Positions 51,101 to 60,774 of a stretch of DNA of 64,000 bases are shown in pieces. Each line of letters starts with the position of its first letter. Positions within the stretch are counted from its first letter, which is position 1. The translations under genes were made by a program, and so were the position numbers. The stretch is from positions 1,364,001 through 1,428,000 of the forward strand of contig OZ037849.1 in NCBI GenBank assembly GCA_964035575.1, written 5' to 3'. Source of the DNA: Rhynchopus sp. YZ270_cl-10. Lineage: Eukaryota > Euglenozoa > Diplonemea > Diplonemida > Diplonemidae. The notes under the pieces are model-generated. The model saw nothing but the letters and a program-made list of their open reading frames with translations. It searched no databases and had not been told where the DNA came from.

Positions 51101-53698
51101 ATAAATCGAGCAAAAATATGGTGAACTCAGCGGAGCCCGGTTTTAAAAGTGCCAAAAACGACCTTTTCGTTTTGACGCGTTGTGAGTTCCTCAAATGCAA
51201 TTTTGAAGGGTAAAAAATTCGGGTTTTCTAAGCACAAGCAGTGTTAAGTCAAAAAATTTCGCGAAAAAAAAATAGATTTTTTTTGCGTTAAAAGCTCGGA
51301 ACCCAGAAACGTCTAATGGCGAAGTTTTTTTCTGGTTTCGTTGCACCCTGTATTTTTACTAAAAAATCGAGACAAAGTGATTTTTACCTGGATTTTTGCC
51401 TGTATTTTACTAGGGATTTTCCCTTAGTAAAATACAGGGGAATTATCTAACACCTCGTCCCGAATTTTTGTCCGAGAATACGATTACTAATTAGTTACTC
51501 CACTAAATAAATCGAGCAAAAATATGGTGAACTCAGCGGAGCCCGGTTTTAAAAGTGCCAAAAACGACCTTTTCGTTTTGACGCGTTGTGAGTTCCTCAA
51601 ATGCAATTTTGAAGGGTAAAAAATTCGGGTTTTCTAAGCACAAGCAGTGTTAAGTCAAAAAATTTCGCGAAAAAAAAATAGATTTTTTTTGCGTTAAAAG
51701 CTCGGAACCCAGAAACGTCTAATGGCGAAGTTTTTTTCTGGTTTCGTTGCACCCTGTATTTTTACTAAAAAATCGAGACAAAGTGATTTTTACCTGGATT
51801 TTTGCCTGTATTTTACTAGGGATTTTCCCTTAGTAAAATACAGGGGAATTATCTAACACCTCGTCCCGAATTTTTGTCCGAGAATACGATTACTAATTAG
51901 TTACTCCACTAAATAAATCGAGCAAAAATATGGTGAACTCAGCGGAGCCCGGTTTTAAAAGTGCCAAAAACGACCTTTTCGTTTTGACGCGTTGTGAGTT
52001 CCTCAAATGCAATTTTGAAGGGTAAAAAATTCGGGTTTTCTAAGCACAAGCAGTGTTAAGTCAAAAAATTTCGCGAAAAAAAAATAGATTTTTTTTGCGT
52101 TAAAAGCTCGGAACCCAGAAACGTCTAATGGCGAAGTTTTTTTCTGGTTTCGTTGCACCCTGTATTTTTACTAAAAAATCGAGACAAAGTGATTTTTACC
52201 TGGATTTTTGCCTGTATTTTACTAGGGATTTTCCCTTAGTAAAATACAGGGGAATTATCTAACACCTCGTCCCGAATTTTTGTCCGAGAATACGATTACT
52301 AATTAGTTACTCCACTAAATAAATCGAGCAAAAATATGGTGAACTCAGCGGAGCCCGGTTTTAAAAGTGCCAAAAACGACCTTTTCGTTTTGACGCGTTG
52401 TGAGTTCCTCAAATGCAATTTTGAAGGGTAAAAAATTCGGGTTTTCTAAGCACAAGCAGTGTTAAGTCAAAAAATTTCGCGAAAAAAAAATAGATTTTTT
52501 TTGCGTTAAAAGCTCGGAACCCAGAAACGTCTAATGGCGAAGTTTTTTTCTGGTTTCGTTGCACCCTGTATTTTTACTAAAAAATCGAGACAAAGTGATT
52601 TTTACCTGGATTTTTGCCTGTATTTTACTAGGGATTTTCCCTTAGTAAAATACAGGGGAATTATCTAACACCTCGTCCCGAATTTTTGTCCGAGAATACG
52701 ATTACTAATTAGTTACTCCACTAAATAAATCGAGCAAAAATATGGTGAACTCAGCGGAGCCCGGTTTTAAAAGTGCCAAAAACGACCTTTTCGTTTTGAC
52801 GCGTTGTGAGTTCCTCAAATGCAATTTTGAAGGGTAAAAAATTCGGGTTTTCTAAGCACAAGCAGTGTTAAGTCAAAAAATTTCGCGAAAAAAAAATAGA
52901 TTTTTTTTGCGTTAAAAGCTCGGAACCCAGAAACGTCTAATGGCGAAGTTTTTTTCTGGTTTCGTTGCACCCTGTATTTTTACTAAAAAATCGAGACAAA
53001 GTGATTTTTACCTGGATTTTTGCCTGTATTTTACTAGGGATTTTCCCTTAGTAAAATACAGGGGAATTATCTAACACCTCGTCCCGAATTTTTGTCCGAG
53101 AATACGATTACTAATTAGTTACTCCACTAAATAAATCGAGCAAAAATATGGTGAACTCAGCGGAGCCCGGTTTTAAAAGTGCCAAAAACGACCTTTTCGT
53201 TTTGACGCGTTGTGAGTTCCTCAAATGCAATTTTGAAGGGTAAAAAATTCGGGTTTTCTAAGCACAAGCAGTGTTAAGTCAAAAAATTTCGCGAAAAAAA
53301 AATAGATTTTTTTTGCGTTAAAAGCTCGGAACCCAGAAACGTCTAATGGCGAAGTTTTTTTCTGGTTTCGTTGCACCCTGTATTTTTACTAAAAAATCGA
53401 GACAAAGTGATTTTTACCTGGATTTTTGCCTGTATTTTACTAGGGATTTTCCCTTAGTAAAATACAGGGGAATTATCTAACACCTCGTCCCGAATTTTTG
53501 TCCGAGAATACGATTACTAATTAGTTACTCCACTAAATAAATCGAGCAAAAATATGGTGAACTCAGCGGAGCCCGGTTTTAAAAGTGCCAAAAACGACCT
53601 TTTCGTTTTGACGCGTTGTGAGTTCCTCAAATGCAATTTTGAAGGGTAAAAAATTCGGGTTTTCTAAGCACAAGCAGTGTTAAGTCAAAAAATTTCGC
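42111..53698 (+). repeat. Satellite array, 406-bp unit, about 28.5 copies
   Basis: The unit starts AACACCTCGTCCCGAATTTT; starts at 42111, 42517, 42923 ... 53479 are exactly 406 bp apart. All copies I compared are identical. The last is cut after about 220 bp at TTTCGC. Each unit holds a near-perfect hairpin CCTGTATTTTACTAGGGA / TCCCTTAGTAAAATACAGG (first copy 42467-42506), a third copy of the arm (CCTGTATTTTTACTA), and CGCG-A9-TAGA-T8-GCG. No frame over 60 codons is open. Such an array could be centromeric, subtelomeric or an inert satellite; the sequence does not tell which. Confidence 0.97.
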
Positions 53699-53780
53699 TG
53701 GGGGGCTCCGCCCCCCAGACCCCCCAATCGCTTCGCGGCTAAGGGCTGGGCTAAGCCTGCCCTTCGCCGCGAAGCGCCTG
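53699..53780. repeat. GC-rich double hairpin at the satellite boundary
   Basis: GGGGGGCTCCGCCCCCC (53700-53716) is followed by CGCTTCGCGGC (53729-53739) pairing with GCCGCGAAGCG (53766-53776), with inner AAGGGC/GCCCTT. GC content jumps sharply from the AT-rich satellite. It starts exactly where the last unit breaks. Confidence 0.85.
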
Positions 53781-54495
53781 GGGTGGTGCTTGGTGCACAG
53801 GATTAGGACATTAAAGACATGTCCTGCATTTGAGTGGATGTCCAGCCCCGAACTCGTCTGCTGTCAGACGTATTTCTCTTGAGACTGTAATGGAGAAGAC
53901 GCTTGCAACAGCTTCATCAACCGCACACGCGAGGAGGAGTGCATGTGTTGCACATATTTCCGGTCAAAGAGATCAGCGAGAGTGCACCAATATATGAGAT
54001 GTTCACACCGTACTTTATACTCGTGAAAAACTATCCCACGAGTGAACATCGAGCATTCTGATTTTCTTCAACGCCGATTCTTTTGAAAATGTGTAAGTAG
54101 GGTAACCAGGGGGTGATAACAAATATGTACTCCACCGATCGGGTCGAGAAAAGATGTCGTGAATTCTGAGAAGTGGGCCTTCCACATGCGGGTAGCTCAC
54201 AAACAACAAATTTAAAACGCTGTTTGGCCTGCCTGCGACGTTGTACCGAAGGTGCCTATGAAGGCCTGTTTTCCAACATCCATACCCCCCCTTTACGGAG
54301 GGACAACGGGTAGAACCACGGAGAATCGGTTAAGGTGCCACACCAGAAATATTTTTTTGAAATATTTTTTGGGATTGAAATCAGCGGATCGAAATGAGTT
54401 AAATGCGGGGTCGTAGGCTCAAAAAATTGCATCTGTGGTTTATGAAGTGAACGAGGCCCAGAAGTATACGCCTAACGAGATCTTGTCTGATATGT
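53781..54495. other. Intergenic, possible decayed gene on the reverse strand
   Basis: Two short reverse-strand frames (53864-54049, 54015-54209) have protein-like composition, but no motif I recognise and no shared frame. Nothing firm can be called. Confidence 0.3.
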
Positions 54496-55446
54496 GTACT
54501 GTACTGTACTGTACTGTACTGTACTGTACTGTACTGTACTGTACTGTACTGTACTGTACTGTACTGTACTGTACTGTACTGTACTGTACTGTACTGTACT
54601 GTACTGTACTGTACTGTACTGTACTGTACTGTACTGTACTGTACTGTACTGTACTGTACTGTACTGTACTGTACTGTACTGTACTGTACTGTACTGTACT
54701 GTACTGTACTGTACTGTACTGTACTGTACTGTACTGTACTGTACTGTACTGTACTGTACTGTACTGTACTGTACTGTACTGTACTGTACTGTACTGTACT
54801 GTACTGTACTGTACTGTACTGTACTGTACTGTACTGTACTGTACTGTACTGTACTGTACTGTACTGTACTGTACTGTACTGTACTGTACTGTACTGTACT
54901 GTACTGTACTGTACTGTACTGTACTGTACTGTACTGTACTGTACTGTACTGTACTGTACTGTACTGTACTGTACTGTACTGTACTGTACTGTACTGTACT
55001 GTACTGTACTGTACTGTACTGTACTGTACTGTACTGTACTGTACTGTACTGTACTGTACTGTACTGTACTGTACTGTACTGTACTGTACTGTACTGTACT
55101 GTACTGTACTGTACTGTACTGTACTGTACTGTACTGTACTGTACTGTACTGTACTGTACTGTACTGTACTGTACTGTACTGTACTGTACTGTACTGTACT
55201 GTACTGTACTGTACTGTACTGTACTGTACTGTACTGTACTGTACTGTACTGTACTGTACTGTACTGTACTGTACTGTACTGTACTGTACTGTACTGTACT
55301 GTACTGTACTGTACTGTACTGTACTGTACTGTACTGTACTGTACTGTACTGTACTGTACTGTACTGTACTGTACTGTACTGTACTGTACTGTACTGTACT
55401 GTACTGTACTGTACTGTACTGTACTGTACTGTACTGTACTGTACTG
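54496..55446 (+). repeat. Pentanucleotide array (GTACT)n, about 190 copies
   Basis: 951 bp of perfect repeats, the largest of three arrays of this unit. All six frames are open. It is followed after 13 bp by the nonanucleotide array. Confidence 0.97.
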
Positions 55447-55459
55447 CACTCCCAATCCC

Positions 55460-55902
55460 CTGTGTATACTGTGTATACTGTGTATACTGTGTATACTGTG
55501 TATACTGTGTATACTGTGTATACTGTGTATACTGTGTATACTGTGTATACTGTGTATACTGTGTATACTGTGTATACTGTGTATACTGTGTATACTGTGT
55601 ATACTGTGTATACTGTGTATACTGTGTATACTGTGTATACTGTGTATACTGTGTATACTGTGTATACTGTGTATACTGTGTATACTGTGTATACTGTGTA
55701 TACTGTGTATACTGTGTATACTGTGTATACTGTGTATACTGTGTATACTGTGTATACTGTGTATACTGTGTATACTGTGTATACTGTGTATACTGTGTAT
55801 ACTGTGTATACTGTGTATACTGTGTATACTGTGTATACTGTGTATACTGTGTATACTGTGTATACTGTGTATACTGTGTATACTGTGTATACTGTGTATA
55901 CT
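55460..55902 (+). repeat. Nonanucleotide array (CTGTGTATA)n, about 49 copies
   Basis: Perfect 9-mer repeats, same unit and orientation as 12041-12353, separated from the pentamer array only by CACTCCCAATCCC. Confidence 0.97.
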
Positions 55903-56285
55903 ACCTGTGTGTGACCATACCCCAGATGGTCTGAAGAGTGATATGAGCATATTCTCCAGGTACAATATATACCCGGAGAATCCATTGGAGCAAGAATTTT
56001 GCACTTTTGAGCATCACAGATTACATGTTGCCATTTTTGCGGTCATAATATTTTTTCAAATGGCAAAGGCAATTCCTTAAGGAATTACAGGGAAAATCAC
56101 CGTTTTGGGTCTCTCTCTCTATGGGTGATTGGGTTTTAGTCACTCAACGAATCTGGTCGATTTTTTTTGCGTGTTCATAGGTTTTACCAGAAAAATCAAT
56201 TAAAGCAAGAATTTTACGGTTTTGAATAGTTGTTCTTTATTTAAAAAAATACCCAGTTTGGACAAAAATTTGGGATTGAGTGTAA
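55903..56285. other. Intergenic, no gene seen
   Basis: AT-rich. TAGTCACTCAACGAATCTGG at 56139 and a T-run/GCG nearby echo the hairpin-module repeat. Confidence 0.35.
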
Positions 56286-56755
56286 AAAAAAAGTAAAAAA
56301 GTACGTGACGAAAAATGGAAAAAAAAAGTACTTTTTTTTTTTTGAAAAAAAAAAAGTACTTTTTTACCCATTTGGGTGTGGGTTCATATTTCGTGAAAAT
56401 TTTAGTCACTAAAATTTTGTCCATTTTTCTGTATATCGCCCACCACAGAATGGGCGGATTCCGGAAATGCAAATGCGGGTGTTTTCGGGCATTTTTATGG
56501 CCGAAAACGCTCCAATATTTTCACGTACGTTGATTTTCACGTGGAAAAAAAAGTACTTTTTTTCGTTTTTTTTTCGAAATCACGTAAATCACGTAAAATT
56601 TTTTTTCAAAAAACGTCACGTACGTGAAGTATCACGTAACCCGATTTTTGGAAAAAAAGTACTTTTTTTTCGTCACGTACTTTCTACATCCATGGTACTT
56701 GAAGTACACCAAAAAAAGTGAAAAAAAGTAATCAAGTACTTTGTACATCCATGGC
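56286..56755. repeat. AAGTACTT fold-back repeat, uninterrupted copy
   Basis: Continuous match to 31050-31261 plus 39730-39965. It carries internal AAAAGTACTTTT and CACGTACGTGA palindromes and ends in AAGTACTTTGTACATCCATG, the inverse of the 30792 motif. It provides the empty target site for the LINE. Confidence 0.8.
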
Positions 56756-58148
56756 AAAGGCAAATCTCAGGAAAAAAAAATCACCCCGATAGTGGGTCCT
56801 TGGGTGTCCAAAGATGCCAAAAACACAAAAAAATTGATGCTTTGACCATCGGTGGGCACCTAAAACGCACTTTTCTGCCCAAAAAAATGAATATCGATTT
56901 TTCCTTAGCGTTCTTATAGCCGTGATTTTTCAGTTTTTTTTCACAAAAAAATTCACCGAAAATAGTGTGTCCTTGGGAGATCAAAAACGCAAAAAAACGC
57001 AAAATTTTGGTGTTTTGACCCTTCAGAAGCACCCAAAACGCACTTTCGTGTACAAAAACACACATATTTCACATTTCCTTAGCAATTCCTTTCACAAGTA
57101 CAAGGCGATTTTTGACCAGACAAAAAAATTTTTATTGCTCAAAAACGGGCGTGGTAGGAACCCGAAGTCATAAAATGGCCCAAAGAATCCAAAAAACCTC
57201 AGAAATACATGTTCGTGAAAAACATTCCGACGAAAGCAAGGAAGAAAACCAGTAAAAAAAAAAAAAAAAAAAAACATTTGCAAGTCAAAATTCAACCACA
57301 ATACGGTCATTTTGTGCATACCCTGTGACTGTAGTGGCTAGAGAACACGCATGCAGACCTGTTCCTTGCAATTTCCAGTGTTGTGTTTATCAATGCATGC
57401 ATCCAGAGGACCTTTGTTTTACGTAATCGTAGGCACTCCTGAGCAATGAAGTCGGTTTTTGACCCAAAATCGGGGTGTGTGGGCCCTAATTTGCTCCAAA
57501 TTTGGCCGAAAATTGGGATTTTTCTGAAAATTTCATTGTGCTCAGCAAAAATCCTTGCTTTTTTGAAGAATTTTCCAAAAAATATGCTATACCCCCTATG
57601 ACTGGACCCAACTCCCCTCACTCTTTTTTTTTTCACCCAAAAGGGCCGGAAATTTTACACACTAATACACAAACTTACGGACCCCCCGTTCGCGAGTTTG
57701 TTTTGCGTCGTGTAAAAGTAAATGAATAAAAAAGGTTGAAAGCAAAAAGGAAGAACAAAAACAATGTGGTTTACAAAAGGGACTATAAAATACTGCTGTC
57801 CGAACGTGGGTGTGTTAAAGAACGAATGCATGCTGTCTTTACTAAGGTGGATTTTGGGTATTTCTTTTCTTCACGTTCATGTTCCCTCACAGTCTAGGAC
57901 AATGTGTCAAGAATGGGTGGTCTGTGAGGTTGGTGAAGGTGTGATGAGTGACTGTATGTTGCTGCTGTGATCAATTTCCATAGACTGCAGCTGTGCGTAT
58001 GTTCAGCTGTGGGGAGGGTGTGTGGTATCTGGTGTGGTGACTACTCGTTGTACAGAAAGCACCACATGGCAGCTGGGGTCCTCTTCATCATTTCTCCTAA
58101 TCACTCAAATACTTCTTTCCATGAATTAGTTCTTTCCCAACCAGCTTC
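56756..58148. other. Intergenic, low-complexity, with duplicated upstream flank of gene E
   Basis: No gene supported. Positions 57716-57788 match 22781-22854. Positions 57981-58098 match 60605-60710 upstream of gene F, and so mark the left end of the E/F duplication. Confidence 0.5.
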
Positions 58149-58197
58149 TCACCCAACCACCCCTCCACAAGAACACAGATACCTGACGGGAGGGGAG
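58149..58197 (+). promoter_or_regulatory. Conserved leader block of gene E
   Basis: Same block as before C, D and F, with GATACCTGACGGG in place of GGTACCTTACGGG. The ATG that follows the block in the others is CTG here, so translation probably starts two codons later at 58204. Confidence 0.5.
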
Positions 58198-58203
58198 CTG
58201 GGG

Positions 58204-59958
58204 ATGCAGTGTCTCAATGGCGTGCTCTCCTTGGACGGGACACTGAGCAGGAAAAGGAGGGCAATGCGCACACAGTACTTACTCTTTGGCTGTGCGGGTT
58301 GGTTAGCCGCTTCAGTGTCTCTGATGGCGACTTTTGCGCACAATAAACGAAACCCGATCTTCTTCGGAGGGACACTCATGAACCTGCTTGGTCTCAGCAT
58401 AGGGGTCTGTACAGTGCTGTGCAGGGTTCCGTTGACAACAAGGGTGGTGGTGGGCACGCTGTACGTGATCACATGTGGATTGCTGATGTGGGATTTGAGC
58501 GGACGAGGCGTCTCGACAGAGAACTGGCCTCTCCTCGTGCTCATCATCGACGTGCTGCTTGTGATGCAGGTGCCCAAGGTGTACAGTCTGGGTCTTGTGG
58601 TGTTCATAGTCATGTGGTTGGTGCTGCTTGGAGTTGAGGAGAGCTTCAGGTTTGGTCTGTTCGAACTGCCAGGGTTCCCACCTCTGGAAGGTGAGTACGG
58701 ACGGCTGTATTACATAGAGAAGAAGTTTAACTGTGAGATGCCGCCCTGTCCAGTACCGTTCCCTTCATCTCGCCTAGTAACTGCACTATCTGTGTTTTCG
58801 ATTGACTTTATCGTGACACGTGGTTTCGCACGCCAAGTACTGAAGGAGCAGACATCAATGGAGAAGACGATCAGCACTGTGCAGGAGATCGCCTCACTCC
58901 TTGCAAGGTACGACGTGGAGAAGGTGGCGGAGCTGCTGGAGGAGCATGAACACGAGCTGCCTGTGGGGATGACGGTGGCACTGCGTGCGTTGGAGAAGAA
59001 CCTGCGGTCGTACAAAGCGTACCTGCCACAGACGTGTCTGCTTAGAAGTGAAGGGATGGAGGAAGGGAGCGAAGCTGGAAGTGAACGCTTTGATATAGAG
59101 CAAGATTGTTCAGAGCTGACAGCATCTTCCAGTTTCACGAATGCAAGCTTGCCTGCTGCAAATGTGCGACACATTGCTTTGGTGCTCACGTCTGTGAAGG
59201 CGACTCTGCTGACGGTGAACATCAAAGACACGTTGCGTCTGGTGGAGCAGGACAGTGCACACTTCTCCTCCTTCTTCACAACTCTTCTTCTGAAAACGTT
59301 GAAGGCAACAGAGACACACCGTGGGATGGTGGACGTGTTTGTTGGTGACAGGGTGCACTGCTCGTTCAACACGTCAAGGCAGTGTGCAAACCACGCCACC
59401 TCAGCACTGCACACAGCAACGATGCTGTTCAGGGGGTTGAAGCTGTCGCAGGTGAACATCGGTGTTGCAACTGGGAAGGTGCTGCGTGGTGACATGGGGT
59501 GTGAAGTGATGCGCCGCTTCAGCATGGTGGGCACACTTGTGCGTGACGTGCATGGGATGGAACGTGCAGGACGTATCCTTGGCTGCGACGTGCTCTGCAA
59601 CCGTATGTGCTTCAGCGACGCTGAGTGCGAACACGAGTTGCGCCTGATTCCGTGCAAGGTGGAAGTGTCTGCAACCTCTGACACACCTGAAGTGGTTGCC
59701 GAGCTTCTGCCTGACACTGCACCTTCAAGAGAAGCAAACGGAGAATGGATGTACCAGATCGGGGAGAACAGTGAGTGGGAGAACTACAACACAACAGTGC
59801 GGAAGTACCTGAAAGGCGATGTGTCTGCAGCAGCGGTTGAAAAGGCTGCACAGGGTTGTCCTTGTGAACGGAGCCCTTTGAACGTGCATCCCTCGACAGT
59901 CAAGGGCGGGCTTCTGAGTGTGGCCTTGCCACGACCGCTGCAGGATACAGAGTGTTAA
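58204..59958 (+). CDS. Cyclase-family membrane protein E lacking the catalytic domain
   Basis: 584 residues from the ATG of MQCLNGVLSLDG; the usual first ATG is CTG in this copy. The six-helix N-terminal part (to about residue 210) and linker helix match A-D. The intact class III domain is absent. After the linker come a Glu/Ser-rich spacer and one cyclase-like domain (about 330-520). There the FTDI motif is replaced by LVLTSVKA and the Asn/Arg motif by LVRDVHGMERAG, although GDRVHCSF and NIGVATGKVLRGDMG keep the fold. No ATP-cyclising activity is expected. It may pair with A-D as a regulatory subunit; this is inference. Gene F is its tandem duplicate about 0.8 kb downstream. Confidence 0.9.
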   Translation: MQCLNGVLSLDGTLSRKRRAMRTQYLLFGCAGWLAASVSLMATFAHNKRNPIFFGGTLMNLLGLSIGVCTVLCRVPLTTRVVVGTLYVITCGLLMWDLSGRGVSTENWPLLVLIIDVLLVMQVPKVYSLGLVVFIVMWLVLLGVEESFRFGLFELPGFPPLEGEYGRLYYIEKKFNCEMPPCPVPFPSSRLVTALSVFSIDFIVTRGFARQVLKEQTSMEKTISTVQEIASLLARYDVEKVAELLEEHEHELPVGMTVALRALEKNLRSYKAYLPQTCLLRSEGMEEGSEAGSERFDIEQDCSELTASSSFTNASLPAANVRHIALVLTSVKATLLTVNIKDTLRLVEQDSAHFSSFFTTLLLKTLKATETHRGMVDVFVGDRVHCSFNTSRQCANHATSALHTATMLFRGLKLSQVNIGVATGKVLRGDMGCEVMRRFSMVGTLVRDVHGMERAGRILGCDVLCNRMCFSDAECEHELRLIPCKVEVSATSDTPEVVAELLPDTAPSREANGEWMYQIGENSEWENYNTTVRKYLKGDVSAAAVEKAAQGCPCERSPLNVHPSTVKGGLLSVALPRPLQDTEC

Positions 59959-60727
59959 TTTGCGACGTTCAGAAGTGAACTACACGTCGTCAATTTATCA
60001 TTTGTTCTGGGAAACACAAATGCAGTCCCAACCCCATTTTTTAAACCCTGTGGTGGTACTTCTGTGCTCCACGGGTGTTCTTTTGTGTGTGTTGGTCACG
60101 AGAAATAGGTGTACATTGATTGTTTTCCAATAAATTTCTTTTGTTGCAGACAACACAATGCAACGCCGTGGTTGTTAGGAAATAATACAAACCGTGTCGT
60201 ACCTTTTCGGTTCGAATGATGAAATGCTCCGAATAGTGCGTATTTCGGCAATTTATAGTGCATCCTCTCGACCCCTTTCTCTCTTGTTACGGGTGTACCT
60301 CCTTTGGACGGTCGTTTATGTGGCACGTTGTGTGCACGCAACCACCGTCGGAAATTACCAGCACCTTCTCTCTGCGAACTGGGTGTTGTGTTCCTTTAAT
60401 TGGTCTGAACGAGACCATGGCCCGCGGCACCCTCCAGCTCCACCGTCTGCAGGATAGCCGCGGCCGTGCCAGCCGACGCCAGTGCAATCACGCCGATGTC
60501 CGTGATGTGCGTCCCAATGGTAATATGTAGATTGATAGGTACTCTGCTTTTCGCACCATCATCGGTAACATGCAACCTCTGTGCAAAGCTCATAATCCAT
60601 TTTCCTGCAGCTGTGCGTATGTTCAACCGTGGGGAGGGTGTGTGGTATCTGGTGTGGTGACAACTAGACTAAGCAGAAAGCACCACATGGCGGCTTGAGT
60701 TTTCTTCATCATTAATACTTCTTTCCC
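59959..60727. other. Intergenic between E and F
   Basis: Positions 60013-60120 match 62781-62888 downstream of F (shared 3' flank, includes TTCTGTGCTCCACGGGTGTT). Positions 60605-60710 match 57981-58098. A GC-rich island lies at 60415-60520. Confidence 0.6.
60396..60626 (-). CDS. Possible gene fragment with strong coding bias, 76 aa
   Basis: The 3' half of this frame (TDIGVIALASAGTAAAILQT) uses G/C-ending codons almost exclusively, like the HSP70 gene and unlike its surroundings. The hydrophobic/Ala-rich strand-helix pattern could be a small globular domain. I do not recognise it. It may be the tail of a gene moved into the E/F spacer. Confidence 0.3.
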   Translation of the reverse strand: MNIRTAAGKWIMSFAQRLHVTDDGAKSRVPINLHITIGTHITDIGVIALASAGTAAAILQTVELEGAAGHGLVQTN

Positions 60728-60774
60728 ACCCAACCACCCCTCCACAAGAACAGAGATACCTGACGGGAGGGGAG
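60728..60774 (+). promoter_or_regulatory. Conserved leader block of gene F
   Basis: Same block as C-E, with AACAGAG in place of AACACAG, ending at the ATG. Confidence 0.55.

Noticed and set aside
42111-53698. CRISPR array
   Set aside because: The whole 406-bp unit repeats with no variable spacers, and the setting is eukaryotic. It is a satellite.
54399-56080. Open frames of about 500 codons in both directions across the penta- and nonanucleotide arrays
   Set aside because: The repeat units contain no stop codon in any frame, so openness is automatic; there is no non-repeat coding sequence of note on either side. The same holds for the frames over 9003-9629 and 11991-12677.
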